Below, one piece after another: positions 37,340 through 46,350 of a DNA stretch of 64,000 nt. The DNA lies in assembly GCF_000340565.2 (NCBI RefSeq), contig NZ_CP007203.1, forward strand, positions 4,465,989 to 4,529,988. Reading direction: 5' to 3'. The notes below the pieces were generated by a model. It was not told the origin of the DNA. It did not search any database and worked only from the letters and a program-made list of their open reading frames with translations. The stretch's first letter is position 1. Each line of letters begins with the position of its first letter. This stretch comes from Nodularia spumigena CCY9414. Its GTDB lineage: Bacteria > Cyanobacteriota > Cyanobacteriia > Cyanobacteriales > Nostocaceae. Made by a program: the position numbers and the translations under genes.

Positions 37340-37627
37340 ATATTAATTTCTCCCCTCTCCTTACTTTCGTGTAGCGTCTCCCTTTGGGAGAAGGAGAGGG
37401 GTTGGGGGTGAGGTTCTGTATTTTATATTGATGATATGCTTGATTAATTGCTTGCATTGACCCTTCGGCACTGACAGAACTGTTAATATCAGGAAAATAT
37501 TAATTTCTCCCCTCTCCTTAGTAAGGAGAGGGGTTGGGGGTGAGGTTCTGTATTTTATATTGCTGATATGCGCGATTAATTGCTTGCATTGAGGCTTTAT
37601 TACTGGCAGTACGGTTAACATCAGGAT
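37340..37627. repeat. Tandem duplication of the 3' end of the WD40-J gene with GC-rich hairpin repeat
   Basis: Two direct units, 37340-37496 and 37497-37627, share a GC-rich hairpin repeat and a segment encoding the end of a J domain. Read on the minus strand, the functional unit ends ASMQAINRAYQQYKIQ and the extra unit reads GSMQAINQAYHQYKIQ. Unit 37340 has an additional ~28-base insert inside the hairpin. Confidence 0.85.
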
Positions 37628-39281
37628 GATACAATCTGGCTAATCGAAGATAAGCAGACCTCACATTTTCAGAATTAGCGTCTTCATCAACACCCAAAAC
37701 TTCCCACCATTTCCCAGACAAGAAATCAGGTTGTTTTTCATCACTTTGTACTTGTCGCCAAATTTTAATTGCACCAGTTCTAGCACTACTTAATAGAGTT
37801 TTACCATCTGGACTAAAAGCTACGGGACTAAACCCAGTCAAAGTTTGAATTACTTCACCAGTTTGTAAATTCCAAAGTTTGATTACACCGTCGCTACTGC
37901 TACTGGCGAGGGTTTTTCCGTCGGGATGAATAGCTAGAGAGAGAACCGCCCTTGTGTGTCCAGTCAAAGTACAGCTTAATTCCCCAGTGTGCAGATTCCA
38001 CAGCTTAATAGTGCTGTCTTTACTTCCACTAATAAGCGTTTCACCGTCAGGACTAATAATAACTGTCTTCGCTGCTGAATCTTGAGTTAAAATACAGCGT
38101 TCTCTCCCTGTTTCTAAATCCCAAATTCTAATGGTTTTATCTTTACTACTACTAACTAAAATCTGACAGTTGGGACTCATAGCTACAGCATACACTGTAT
38201 CAGTATGCCCATTCAAAGTAAGTTTGTGCTTTCTTGTATAACCTCCCCAAATTCTAATAGTTTTATCTGTACTAGCACTAGCAATTATTCTGCCATCTAA
38301 ACTATAGGTAAGTGAGGTAACAAAGCCATTATGACTATAGGGAGAATTTAAATAAGAGAATGTCCGAAGATATTCTTTTGTATCTAATTGCCAACTGCTG
38401 ATTTTCCGGTCTACACAACCGCTAATAATTTGCTTACCATTAGGACTGATAGCCACAGATAACACTGCTTCTGCTTGTCCATAAAAAGTATATAAACATT
38501 TGCCAGTGTTTAAATCCCACAAACAGACTGTCTTATCATTACTCCCACTAATGAAAGTTTGACCATCAGGAGAAATAGCTAAAGCATTCACTGCTGCTGA
38601 GTGACCTTTAAGAGTTTGTACACATCTCCAAGTTTCCGGGTTTTTGGTTGTTTGCAGTATGATTTTAGGTTCAATTTTAGGAGGTTGAGATTGAGGAGGA
38701 ACAACTGGCTTTTTTACTTTCGCTTTGAGTGCTTTTAACTCATCCTCAATTTCCCAAGCTGCAAATTTTTGATGCAGATCATCACCACATAAAAATAAAT
38801 CTAACTCAATCAGTGCTGCGGAATAGTAGTCCATTTGTAAGACTTTTTCTTCCATCCTTCCAAAAACCTCAAAAGGAGTTTCCTTAACTTGAGATTCGTC
38901 TAATATTTTAGCAATACCATAAGCCGCGAGTCCCACCACTGCACCAATTCCCGCCATTGGAACTACACCAATACCAAATGCTAACCCGATTTTTGGTGCA
39001 ACGAATCCCATCCCACCGACAACGCTAGCCACCCCAACACCACCAACTGCACCAATTCCCATTGCACCGTATGCGGCTGTATCCCCCTCTGTGATGCCTT
39101 GGAATGCACCATAAACAGCCGCACCAGCCACAGCGCCAGCCGCAACTACGGGAGTTACCCCAATTCCTACACCGCCAAAGCCGCCGACAATTCCGATTCC
39201 GCCAACTGTGGAGGATATACCTGCACCTGCGATACTTCCGCCGACGATAAATGCTGCACCTGTTTGGGAAGTTGATTTCAT
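37518..39281 (-). CDS. Gly-rich WD40-repeat protein with C-terminal DnaJ domain
   Basis: A 587-aa three-part protein. The first ~130 residues are an unusual Gly/Ala/Val-rich hydrophobic region (GIGIVGGFGGVGIGVTPVVA, GVGVASVVGGMGFVAP) that could insert in membranes or form a glycine-zipper assembly. A linker follows (MEEKVLQMDYYSAALIELDL, then a Pro-rich stretch). About seven WD40 units occupy ~215-515 (LKGHSAAVNALAISPDGQTF and relatives). A J domain with WWEVLGVDEDANSENVRSAY and the HPD motif in RLYHPDVNR ends the protein. Its last nine residues and stop codon come from an inserted GC-rich repeat. The J domain suggests recruitment of an Hsp70. Confidence 0.9.
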   Translation of the reverse strand: MKSTSQTGAAFIVGGSIAGAGISSTVGGIGIVGGFGGVGIGVTPVVAAGAVAGAAVYGAFQGITEGDTAAYGAMGIGAVGGVGVASVVGGMGFVAPKIGLAFGIGVVPMAGIGAVVGLAAYGIAKILDESQVKETPFEVFGRMEEKVLQMDYYSAALIELDLFLCGDDLHQKFAAWEIEDELKALKAKVKKPVVPPQSQPPKIEPKIILQTTKNPETWRCVQTLKGHSAAVNALAISPDGQTFISGSNDKTVCLWDLNTGKCLYTFYGQAEAVLSVAISPNGKQIISGCVDRKISSWQLDTKEYLRTFSYLNSPYSHNGFVTSLTYSLDGRIIASASTDKTIRIWGGYTRKHKLTLNGHTDTVYAVAMSPNCQILVSSSKDKTIRIWDLETGRERCILTQDSAAKTVIISPDGETLISGSKDSTIKLWNLHTGELSCTLTGHTRAVLSLAIHPDGKTLASSSSDGVIKLWNLQTGEVIQTLTGFSPVAFSPDGKTLLSSARTGAIKIWRQVQSDEKQPDFLSGKWWEVLGVDEDANSENVRSAYLRLARLYHPDVNRTASNKASMQAINRAYQQYKIQNLTPNPSPY

Positions 39282-39614
39282 GTTGATTTAAGGACTTGTA
39301 GAATAGGAAGTAATTTGAGTAAATTGGTTTTGAGAATTTAATTTTAAATGAGTTTCTTCTAAATAATAAGTATCATCTCCTTGATAAAAAAGTTGACTAT
39401 ACAATTTTATTTGGTCTTAGGTTTTTTCGGTTTTTTTATAATCTTATCCAGAAGTAAATTATTAGACTTGTTTGTGCTGTTGTTATCAGTATTGAATGAA
39501 CTTTCGCTTCCTGTAAAGGTTCCCTGATGGTAGACGTGTAGAATTGCTCTGAAATTTTGTGTAAAATACAGCATTCCGCTATTTTAAATTTTGAGATCAC
39601 AAATTGCGCTTAAT
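39282..39614. other. Divergent upstream region, no gene seen
   Basis: The 333-base gap between two divergent genes is AT-rich, with T runs near 39420-39440. It must hold both promoters. I see no clear repeat or small gene. Confidence 0.55.
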
Positions 39615-40808
39615 ATGACTTCAGTTTCTCCTCACAAAAAAGCCAAAGCCCTCAAATCTACTAGTCGCCGCCCGGCGAAAGAACTCTGTAGCGAGTGCGG
39701 ACTGTGTGATACATACTATATTCATTATGTCAAGGAAGCCTGCGCTTTTATTAATCAGCAGATAGGGGGACTTGAAGAACAAACCCACAAGCGATCGCGT
39801 GACCTAGATAATGAAAATGAACTATACTTTGGTGTTCATCAAGACATGATCGCCGCCCGCAAACAGCAGCCCATAGAAGGCGCACAATGGACAGGTATTG
39901 TCAGTACCATTGCCATTGAAATGCTGAATCGCGGCTTAGTTGAAGGTGTTGTCTGTGTCCAAAACACCAAAGAAGACCGCTTTCAACCCATGCCAGTTAT
40001 CGCCCGTACCCCAGAAGAAATACTGGCAGCTAGAGTAAATAAACCAACATTATCGCCCAACCTTTCTGTTTTAGAACAAATAGAAAAATCGGGGATGACA
40101 CGGTTATTAGTCATTGGTGTAGGTTGCCAAATTCAAGCCCTGAGAGCCGTAGAAAAAGAACTAGGCTTAGAAAAACTCTATGTGTTGGGTACACCCTGTG
40201 TAGATAACGTTACCCGCGCCGGACTGCAAACATTCTTAGAAACCACTAGCCGTTCACCTGATACAGTGGTGCATTATGAATTTATGCAAGACTTCCGAGT
40301 TCACTTCAAACATGAGGATGGTTCCAGCGAAACCGTGCCATTCTTTGGTTTGAAGACTAATAAACTCAAAGATGTGTTTGCACCTTCCTGTATGACTTGC
40401 TTTGATTATGTTAATTCCCTAGCTGATTTAGTTGTGGGTTATATGGGCGCACCCTTCGGCTGGCAGTGGATTGTAGTCAGAAATGATACAGGAAAAGAAA
40501 TGCTGGATTTGGTGCAAGACCAGTTAGACACTCAGCCGGTGATGTCTCAGGGGAACAGGAAAGAGGCTGTGCAACAGAGTATTCCTGCTTACGATAAGGG
40601 CGTGACTCTGCCGATGTGGGCGGCGAAATTGATGGGTGTGGTGATTGAAAAAATTGGACCGAAGGGTTTAGAGTATGCGCGGTTTTCCATTGATTCCCAT
40701 TTTACGCGGAATTATTTGTATGTGAAGCGCAATTATCCTGAGAAGTTGGCGGCTCATGTGCCGGAGTTTGCTAAGAGGATTGTGGGGGGGTATAAGTTAC
40801 CCGAGTAA
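39615..40808 (+). CDS. bciB: Ferredoxin-type divinyl (proto)chlorophyllide 8-vinyl reductase family protein (FrhB-like)
   Basis: A 397-aa protein of the F420-hydrogenase beta-subunit/FrhB family. Cys residues in LCSECGLCDTYYIHYVKEAC and in PSCMTCFDYVNSLADLVVGYMG would bind [4Fe-4S] clusters; a flavin region lies between. Cyanobacterial members serve as the ferredoxin-dependent 8-vinyl reductase in chlorophyll synthesis, and the plant relative is 7-hydroxymethyl chlorophyll a reductase. The ATG at 39615 (MTSVSPHKKAKALK) is preferred to a TTG eight codons earlier. Choice between the two reactions rests on the organism type. Confidence 0.85.
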   Translation: MTSVSPHKKAKALKSTSRRPAKELCSECGLCDTYYIHYVKEACAFINQQIGGLEEQTHKRSRDLDNENELYFGVHQDMIAARKQQPIEGAQWTGIVSTIAIEMLNRGLVEGVVCVQNTKEDRFQPMPVIARTPEEILAARVNKPTLSPNLSVLEQIEKSGMTRLLVIGVGCQIQALRAVEKELGLEKLYVLGTPCVDNVTRAGLQTFLETTSRSPDTVVHYEFMQDFRVHFKHEDGSSETVPFFGLKTNKLKDVFAPSCMTCFDYVNSLADLVVGYMGAPFGWQWIVVRNDTGKEMLDLVQDQLDTQPVMSQGNRKEAVQQSIPAYDKGVTLPMWAAKLMGVVIEKIGPKGLEYARFSIDSHFTRNYLYVKRNYPEKLAAHVPEFAKRIVGGYKLPE

Positions 40809-40811
40809 GAT

Positions 40812-41262
40812 GTCACGCAGAGGCGCAGAGGCGCAGAGAGGAGGAGGTTTTTTAGAGGTTATTAACTACTCGTGAAATTCCTTCTTTGATGAGTGAGACG
40901 TTGAAGTTGATTAGCAATCCCACTCGTTTATCAGCAAGTCGGAGATAGGTTAGTAGCTGTTTGTGGTGTACTGGATGAACGGTTTCTACGGATTTGAGTT
41001 CAACAATTACTTTATCTTCGACAATTAAATCAGCCCGAAAACCTTCATCCAAGCGTATACCCTCATACATGACTGGAATCAATACCTGTCTCCTCACTTG
41101 TAACTTGCGCCTCCGTAACTCCAAATCTAAAACTGTCTCATAAACAGATTCCAACAACCCAGGCCCCAAACTCACATGAACCCTGTAAGCAGCATCCACA
41201 ATCTCCCCCGTAATCTCATTCTCAATCATTCCTCTCCGCGCCTCTGCGTCTCTGCGTGAGAC
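40812..41262. repeat. Inverted repeats bracketing the GxxExxY gene
   Basis: GTCACGCAGAGGCGCAGAGG at 40812-40831 continues to GAGAGG at about 40840. It is matched by the reverse complement of 41231-41262, which reads GTCTCACGCAGAGACGCAGA and onward, about 28 of 30 positions agreeing. The coding frame 40852-41229 lies exactly between the arms. Confidence 0.8.
40852..41229 (-). CDS. GxxExxY family protein (PD-(D/E)XK-like)
   Basis: A 125-aa protein with GPGLLESVYETVLDLELRRR (the GxxExxY signature), GFRADLIVEDKVIVELKSVE (a D...ExK nuclease-like core) and HHKQLLTYLRLADKRVGLLINFNV. The family resembles small restriction-type nuclease domains, but its biological role is not known. It is flanked by ~30-bp inverted repeats, suggesting it moves as a small cassette. 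It lies between two genes on opposite strands without disturbing either. Confidence 0.9.
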   Translation of the reverse strand: MIENEITGEIVDAAYRVHVSLGPGLLESVYETVLDLELRRRKLQVRRQVLIPVMYEGIRLDEGFRADLIVEDKVIVELKSVETVHPVHHKQLLTYLRLADKRVGLLINFNVSLIKEGISRVVNNL

Positions 41263-41266
41263 AATC

Positions 41267-42496
41267 TTAACTCATACCCACAGCATCCATCGCCGCTTCT
41301 AATGCGATCGCCACATGAGTCCAATGAGTCCCCCCCTGACAATAAACCACATAAGGCTCTCTTAAAGGTCCATCCGCCGAAAACTCCAAAGTACTCCCCT
41401 CAATAAACGTCCCCCCAGCCATCACTACCTGGCTCTCATACCCCGGTATCTCATCGGGAATAGGTTCCAGATAAGAACCAACTGGTGAATGCTGCTGAAT
41501 CGCCTTACAGAAAGCAATTAACTTGGCCGCAGAACCCAATTTAATCGCTTGAATCACATCTCCACGAGGCGCGAGGGGTGCGGGATTTACGGGATAACCC
41601 AATTTATCAAATACATAACCAGTTAAGTGAGTCCCTTTCATCGCCTCCCCGACCATCTGGGGAGCTAAAAATAAGCCTTGGAAGAGCAGCCGATTTTGGT
41701 CAAAGGTCGCACCACCATAACTACCAATACCAGGAGCAGTTAAACGACAAGCTGCGGCTTCTACTAAGTCAGCCCGACCAGCTATATAACCGCCTGCGGT
41801 GACAATCGTTCCCCCAGGATTTTTAATTAATGACCCCGCCATTAAATCCACACCCACATCTGTGGGTTCTCTGGTTTCAATAAATTCACCGTAACAGTTA
41901 TCGACAAAGCAGACAGTGTTCGGGTTTTGCTGTTTAACTAAATGAACGATTTTTTCTATATCCGCTATTGATAAACTCGGCCGCCACGAATAACCACAAG
42001 AGCGTTGGATTAATACTAAACGGGTATGGTCAGCTACGCTATGACTTAAGGTTTCCCAATCTATAGTTCCTTCGGCGGTTAGCTCCAATTGGCGGTAATT
42101 TATGCCAAACTCAATAAGGGAGCCTTGGCCTTTACCCCGTAAACCAATGACTTCTTCGAGCGTATCGTAGGGAGAACCGACCACTGCTAACATCTCATCT
42201 CCAGGACGGAGAACACCAAATAAGCCGCACGCGATCGCATGAGTTCCAGAAACGAACTGCACCCGCACGGCCGCAGCTTCAGCGCCCATAACTTCGGCAA
42301 AAACTTTATCTAAAGTTTCTCGTCCTAAATCATCGTGACCATAGCCACTAACACCCGCAAAATGGTGTGCGCCTACACGGTGATTACGAAAGGCATCTAG
42401 GACTCGTTTGAGATTATGCTTGACCTGAGCGTCAATTCCAGAAAAAATCTCTATTAGTGCCTGTTCTGCTTGCCGCATCTGTTCTAAGCTGTTCAT
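41267..42496 (-). CDS. PLP-dependent methionine gamma-lyase family protein
   Basis: A 409-aa enzyme of the fold-type I group once named aluminium-resistance protein. Visible: AGVSGYGHDDLGRETLDKVFAEV, GAEAAAVRVQFVSGTHAIAC, CFVDNCYGEFIE for the cofactor-binding Asp, and SLIKNPGGTIVTAGGYIAG with the Lys that should bind PLP. It probably cleaves a sulfur amino acid or cysteine conjugate; the true substrate in cyanobacteria is not known. It is divergent from desC, only 84 bases apart. Confidence 0.9.
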   Translation of the reverse strand: MNSLEQMRQAEQALIEIFSGIDAQVKHNLKRVLDAFRNHRVGAHHFAGVSGYGHDDLGRETLDKVFAEVMGAEAAAVRVQFVSGTHAIACGLFGVLRPGDEMLAVVGSPYDTLEEVIGLRGKGQGSLIEFGINYRQLELTAEGTIDWETLSHSVADHTRLVLIQRSCGYSWRPSLSIADIEKIVHLVKQQNPNTVCFVDNCYGEFIETREPTDVGVDLMAGSLIKNPGGTIVTAGGYIAGRADLVEAAACRLTAPGIGSYGGATFDQNRLLFQGLFLAPQMVGEAMKGTHLTGYVFDKLGYPVNPAPLAPRGDVIQAIKLGSAAKLIAFCKAIQQHSPVGSYLEPIPDEIPGYESQVVMAGGTFIEGSTLEFSADGPLREPYVVYCQGGTHWTHVAIALEAAMDAVGMS

Positions 42497-42580
42497 TAGT
42501 TCCTCTTTTAGAAAAAATTATAGATATGCGGATTTTCAAACCCCGCAGATTAGGTTAGACAATTTCAATCGGGTTATTGC

Positions 42581-43399
42581 ATGACAATTGCTACTTCAAC
42601 GAAACTTCAAATTAACTGGGTAAATACCCTGTTTTTCCTAGCCTTGCACATCGGCGCTTTGTTCGCTTTTCTTCCCAGTAACTTTAGCTGGAATGCCGTT
42701 GGTGTAGCTTTATTGCTTTACTGGATTACAGGTGGACTGGGGATTACTCTCGGATTTCACCGTCTAGTTACTCACCGCAGTTTTCAAACTCCCAAATGGC
42801 TGGAATATTTCTTGGTCTTTTGCGGGACTTTGGCCTGTCAAGGTGGACCAATTGAGTGGATCGGGACACATCGCATTCATCACGTACATTCTGATACTGA
42901 CCCAGATCCCCACGATTCCAATAAAGGCTTCTGGTGGAGTCATATCGGTTGGTTAATTTATCACTCTCCCTCTCACGCTGATGTTCCTCGTTTTACCAAG
43001 GATATTGCCGAAGACCCAGTTTATCAGTTTTTACAAAAATATTTCATTTTGGTTCAGGTAGCACTGGGTTTATTACTCATGTATCTGGGTGGCTGGTCTT
43101 TTGTGGTTTGGGGCGTGTTTGCTCGCATTGTGTGGGTTTACCATTGCACCTGGCTGGTGAACAGCGCTACTCACAAATTCGGTTATCGCAGTTATGATTC
43201 AGGCGATCGCTCCACAAACTGCTGGTGGGTCGCTGTGCTAGTATTCGGCGAAGGCTGGCATAATAACCACCATGCTTTTCAATACTCAGCTCGTCACGGG
43301 CTGGAATGGTGGGAAATCGATTTAACTTGGATGACAGTTCAATTACTGCAATCACTTGGTCTGGCGACTAATGTCAAGTTAGCTGCCAAAAAGCAGTAA
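42581..43399 (+). CDS. desC: Acyl-lipid delta-9 desaturase (DesC)
   Basis: A 272-aa membrane di-iron desaturase. His boxes are HRLVTH (60-65), HRIHH (97-101) and HNNHH (about 226-230). Two pairs of membrane helices flank them. It inserts the first double bond (delta-9) into stearoyl chains bound to membrane glycerolipids, using ferredoxin as electron donor. It is the first of four desaturase genes on the plus strand, in the order desC-desA-desB-desD. Confidence 0.95.
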   Translation: MTIATSTKLQINWVNTLFFLALHIGALFAFLPSNFSWNAVGVALLLYWITGGLGITLGFHRLVTHRSFQTPKWLEYFLVFCGTLACQGGPIEWIGTHRIHHVHSDTDPDPHDSNKGFWWSHIGWLIYHSPSHADVPRFTKDIAEDPVYQFLQKYFILVQVALGLLLMYLGGWSFVVWGVFARIVWVYHCTWLVNSATHKFGYRSYDSGDRSTNCWWVAVLVFGEGWHNNHHAFQYSARHGLEWWEIDLTWMTVQLLQSLGLATNVKLAAKKQ

Positions 43400-43638
43400 T
43401 TTCCAGGTTATTGGTTAATAGTGGATAAATACAGAATTTATTCACTATTGGCTAAAAAGGAATTTTTCCGAGGAACTAATAACCATTCACTATTTCAGAA
43501 AATTATCAACTACAGCTATTTAATAGTGCGCTTGTGTAGCTGAGGTTGTTATAATCTGAGACGCTAATGTTAAGAAACTTTGCGCCTAGCCACTTTTTTG
43601 GTGACTTGGCTGTGAAGCATACTGTTTTCCAGGTGTTC

Positions 43639-44691
43639 ATGACTACATCAATAATCAACAGCCAGAAATTAGGTGAAGACCTTGGCGAACCCAACTTAAA
43701 GCTCAAAGATATTATCAAAACTTTGCCACGAGAATGTTTTGAAAAAAACAGTCGCAAAGCTTGGACACAAGCCATGCTCAGTGTCTTGATGGTCGCCTTG
43801 GGCTACTGTTTTCTGGCTATCAGTCCGTGGTTTCTCTTACCTGTAGCTTGGATTTTTACAGGGACTGCTTTAACAGGTTTTTTTGTAATTGGCCATGATT
43901 GTGGTCACAGGTCTTTTGCCAAACGTCGTTGGGTAAATGATTTAGTGGGACACATATTCATGGCTCCCTTAATTTATCCCTTCCACAGTTGGCGGATTAA
44001 GCATAATTATCACCATGCTCATACCAACAAACTGGATGAGGATAATGCTTGGCATCCCATTAGAACACACGTATTTGCCAATTGGACACCTTTTAGGCAG
44101 TTTGCCTTTGAAGGCTTCATGCGTAAGCGTCTGTGGTGGGTAGGTTCCATCGGACATTGGGCGTTGGTGCATTTTGATGCGCGGAACTTCAAAACCAAAG
44201 ACCAATCCAGTGTTAAGCTGTCTGTGGCTGTAGTCGTGATATTTGCGGCGATCGCATTTCCTCTCCTAATTGCGACAACAGGTATTTGGGGATTTGTCAA
44301 GTTTTGGCTCTTACCCTGGATGGTATACCATTTTTGGATGAGTACCTTCACCATCGTTCACCACACTGCATCAGATGTTCCTTTTAACACAGCAAACAAG
44401 TGGAACGAGGCTTTGGCACAGCTATCAGGTACGATTCATTGTGATTATCCTCGTTGGGTTGAAATTTTCTGCCACGATATCAATGTCCACGTTCCTCATC
44501 ATCTTTCCACTGCCATTCCTTCCTATAATTTGCGGCTAGCTTACAGCAGCATCAAAGAAAATTGGCAGCCTTATCTCCATGATGAATGTGAGTTCTCTTG
44601 GTCTTTAATGAAGCAAATCACAAACCAATGTCAACTGTATAAAACTGATATTGGCTATGAGACTTTCGACGAATATTACGCAGGAAAATAA
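43639..44691 (+). CDS. desA: Acyl-lipid delta-12 desaturase (DesA)
   Basis: A 350-aa enzyme from the ATG giving [14 protein letters not shown]; a 24-codon extension upstream lacks support. His boxes: HDCGH (86-90), HNYHH (122-126) and HVPHH (about 286-290). It converts oleoyl to linoleoyl chains on membrane lipids and is a cold-responsive gene in related cyanobacteria. The [10 protein letters not shown] context and spacing separate it from the omega-3 enzyme that follows. The 5' region of 240 bases does not resemble the desB and desD leaders. Confidence 0.93.
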   Translation: MTTSIINSQKLGEDLGEPNLKLKDIIKTLPRECFEKNSRKAWTQAMLSVLMVALGYCFLAISPWFLLPVAWIFTGTALTGFFVIGHDCGHRSFAKRRWVNDLVGHIFMAPLIYPFHSWRIKHNYHHAHTNKLDEDNAWHPIRTHVFANWTPFRQFAFEGFMRKRLWWVGSIGHWALVHFDARNFKTKDQSSVKLSVAVVVIFAAIAFPLLIATTGIWGFVKFWLLPWMVYHFWMSTFTIVHHTASDVPFNTANKWNEALAQLSGTIHCDYPRWVEIFCHDINVHVPHHLSTAIPSYNLRLAYSSIKENWQPYLHDECEFSWSLMKQITNQCQLYKTDIGYETFDEYYAGK

Positions 44692-44734
44692 ATAGCAACC
44701 AACTTGTATTATTGTTGTTGCAATAGTTTTTAGT

Positions 44735-44881
44735 ATCCTGTAAATTAAATAGATTCTGGTAATTCTTGATCTACTTACTATTCTTAGGTGAATTACCAGA
44801 GATTATCTTCTTGCGTATTAGTCCAAGCTGATACTAGAGATATGTCAAAAAAATCCGATTTATATTTCACCAAAGAATCAA
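44735..44881 (+). promoter_or_regulatory. desB leader, homologous to the desD leader
   Basis: About 150 bases that align, with small gaps, with 46197-46350 upstream of desD. Shared blocks include GATTCTGGTA, GATCTACT/TATCTACT, GTGAATTAC, GATACTAGAGATAT/GACACTAGAAATAT, TCCGATTT and AGTGCAATCAAAT. The last block contains the desB GTG start. The location fits a shared promoter or 5'-leader control element. Confidence 0.75.
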
Positions 44882-45952
44882 GTGCAATCAAATACCGTCG
44901 CTTTCAATAATCCTGATGACTGTGAACCGTCTGAGGATATAACCAAACTCCCCTTTACTCTTCAGGATTTGAAAGCAGCAATACCTGCTGAATGCTTTCA
45001 GCCCAGTGTAACAAAATCCCTATTTTATTTCTTTCGTGACATCTTGATTATTGGACTGCTTTATGCAGTGGCTAATTACCTAGATTCTTGGTATTTTTGG
45101 CCGGTTTTCTGGGTCATGCAAGGAACAATGTTTTGGGCTTTGTTTGTAGTTGGACATGACTGTGGACACCAATCTTTTTCTAAGCACAAATGGCTGAATG
45201 ATTTGATTGGACATTTATCTCACACGCCGATATTAGTTCCTTATCACGGTTGGAGAATTAGCCACAGAACTCACCACAAAAATACTGGCAACATTGATAA
45301 CGATGAAAGCTGGTATCCTGTGTCAGAATCGCAGTATAAGGAAATGCCATTAGTCCAAAAGTTAGGCAGATATTATGTTTTTCTTTTGGCTTATCCGGTG
45401 TATTTATTTAAGCGTTCCCCAGGGAAGGAAGGCTCTCACTTTTCACCCAGTAGCCCACTTTTTAAGCCTTCCGAAAAATGGGATATTATCACTAGCACTG
45501 CACTTTGGATTGGTATGGTGGCTTTACTAGGCTTCTTTACCTTTCAATGGGGTTGGATGTGGTTACTAAAATACTACGCTATGCCTTACATTGTGTTTGT
45601 GATTTGGCTAGATTTGGTGACTTTTTTGCATCATACAGAGTCAGATATTCCTTGGTATCGTGGAGAAGATTGGACTTTCCTTAAAGGTGCGATTTCTAGT
45701 ATTGATAGAGACTATGGTTTTATCAATCATATCCATCATGATATCGGTACTCATGTTGCTCATCATATCTTTCTGAATATGCCTCACTACAATTTGCTGA
45801 AGGCGACTGAGGCGATTAAACCAATTATGGGTGAATATTTCCACGAGTCTAAAGAGCCAATTTGGAAGTCTGTATGGCGTTCAGCTCTTAGCTGTCATTT
45901 TGTCCCGGATACAGGTAGTAAGGTTTACTACACCTCTAATCATCAGAAGTAG
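44882..45952 (+). CDS. desB: Acyl-lipid omega-3 (delta-15) desaturase (DesB)
   Basis: A 356-aa enzyme with His boxes HDCGH (92-96), HRTHH (128-132) and HVAHH (about 298-302), a FKPSEKWDIITS-type loop and HHTESDIPWYRGEDWTFLKG, typical of omega-3 enzymes. It adds the third double bond to make alpha-linolenate, the classic cold-induced desaturase. It starts with GTG and has no good Shine-Dalgarno. A strong terminator follows at 45980. Confidence 0.94.
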   Translation: MQSNTVAFNNPDDCEPSEDITKLPFTLQDLKAAIPAECFQPSVTKSLFYFFRDILIIGLLYAVANYLDSWYFWPVFWVMQGTMFWALFVVGHDCGHQSFSKHKWLNDLIGHLSHTPILVPYHGWRISHRTHHKNTGNIDNDESWYPVSESQYKEMPLVQKLGRYYVFLLAYPVYLFKRSPGKEGSHFSPSSPLFKPSEKWDIITSTALWIGMVALLGFFTFQWGWMWLLKYYAMPYIVFVIWLDLVTFLHHTESDIPWYRGEDWTFLKGAISSIDRDYGFINHIHHDIGTHVAHHIFLNMPHYNLLKATEAIKPIMGEYFHESKEPIWKSVWRSALSCHFVPDTGSKVYYTSNHQK

Positions 45953-45979
45953 GCGAGGATGATTCTTAGCTATATACAC

Positions 45980-46006
45980 AAAGTCCGCAGGCGCGGACTT
46001 TTTTTA
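45980..46006 (+). terminator. Intrinsic terminator after desB
   Basis: AAAGTCC, a short GC-rich loop and GGACTTT are followed by a run of T, 28 bases beyond the desB stop. It implies that desD has its own promoter. Confidence 0.88.
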
Positions 46007-46128
46007 TCGGGCTACGCCTCGCTGACGCTAACACGCAAAGGCGCACCAGCGAAGCGTATCGCTAAAGCGAAAGCTCCGCTAACGCGGAGCGTGCCGTAGG
46101 CTCTAGCACGAAGTGCGTTAGGCGCAAA
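46007..46128. repeat. Palindrome-rich dispersed element between desB and desD
   Basis: A GC-rich stretch with several nested small palindromes (GAAGCGTATCGCTAAAGCGA, AGCTCCGCTAACGCGGAGC, TAGCACGAAGTGCG). It is unlike the AT-rich flanks and resembles the small repetitive palindromes scattered through Nostoc genomes. Confidence 0.6.
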
Positions 46129-46196
46129 GAAGAGAGGTGAGGAGAATTAAGACAAGTTTCTTAATTGAATATTAAGGTTTTGATTAATGTCTATTA

Positions 46197-46350
46197 TTCT
46201 GTAAAAATTGATTCTGGTAGTTTTTATCTACTAAGCTTTTGATGTGAATTACTAGAGTGTATATTCTGGTGTATTTTTCAAAGTTGACACTAGAAATATA
46301 CGAAAAAGTCCGATTTTTATCCCACAAATGAATCCAGTGCAATCAAATAA
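46197..46350 (+). promoter_or_regulatory. desD leader, duplicate of the desB leader with a relict GTG start
   Basis: The sequence aligns with 44735-44898. At its end GTG CAA TCA AAT AAA TGA (46337-46354) repeats the first four codons of desB, then stops; the stop overlaps the desD ATG (AAATGA). This is either a fossil of the duplication or a five-codon upstream reading frame coupled to desD. Confidence 0.78.
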
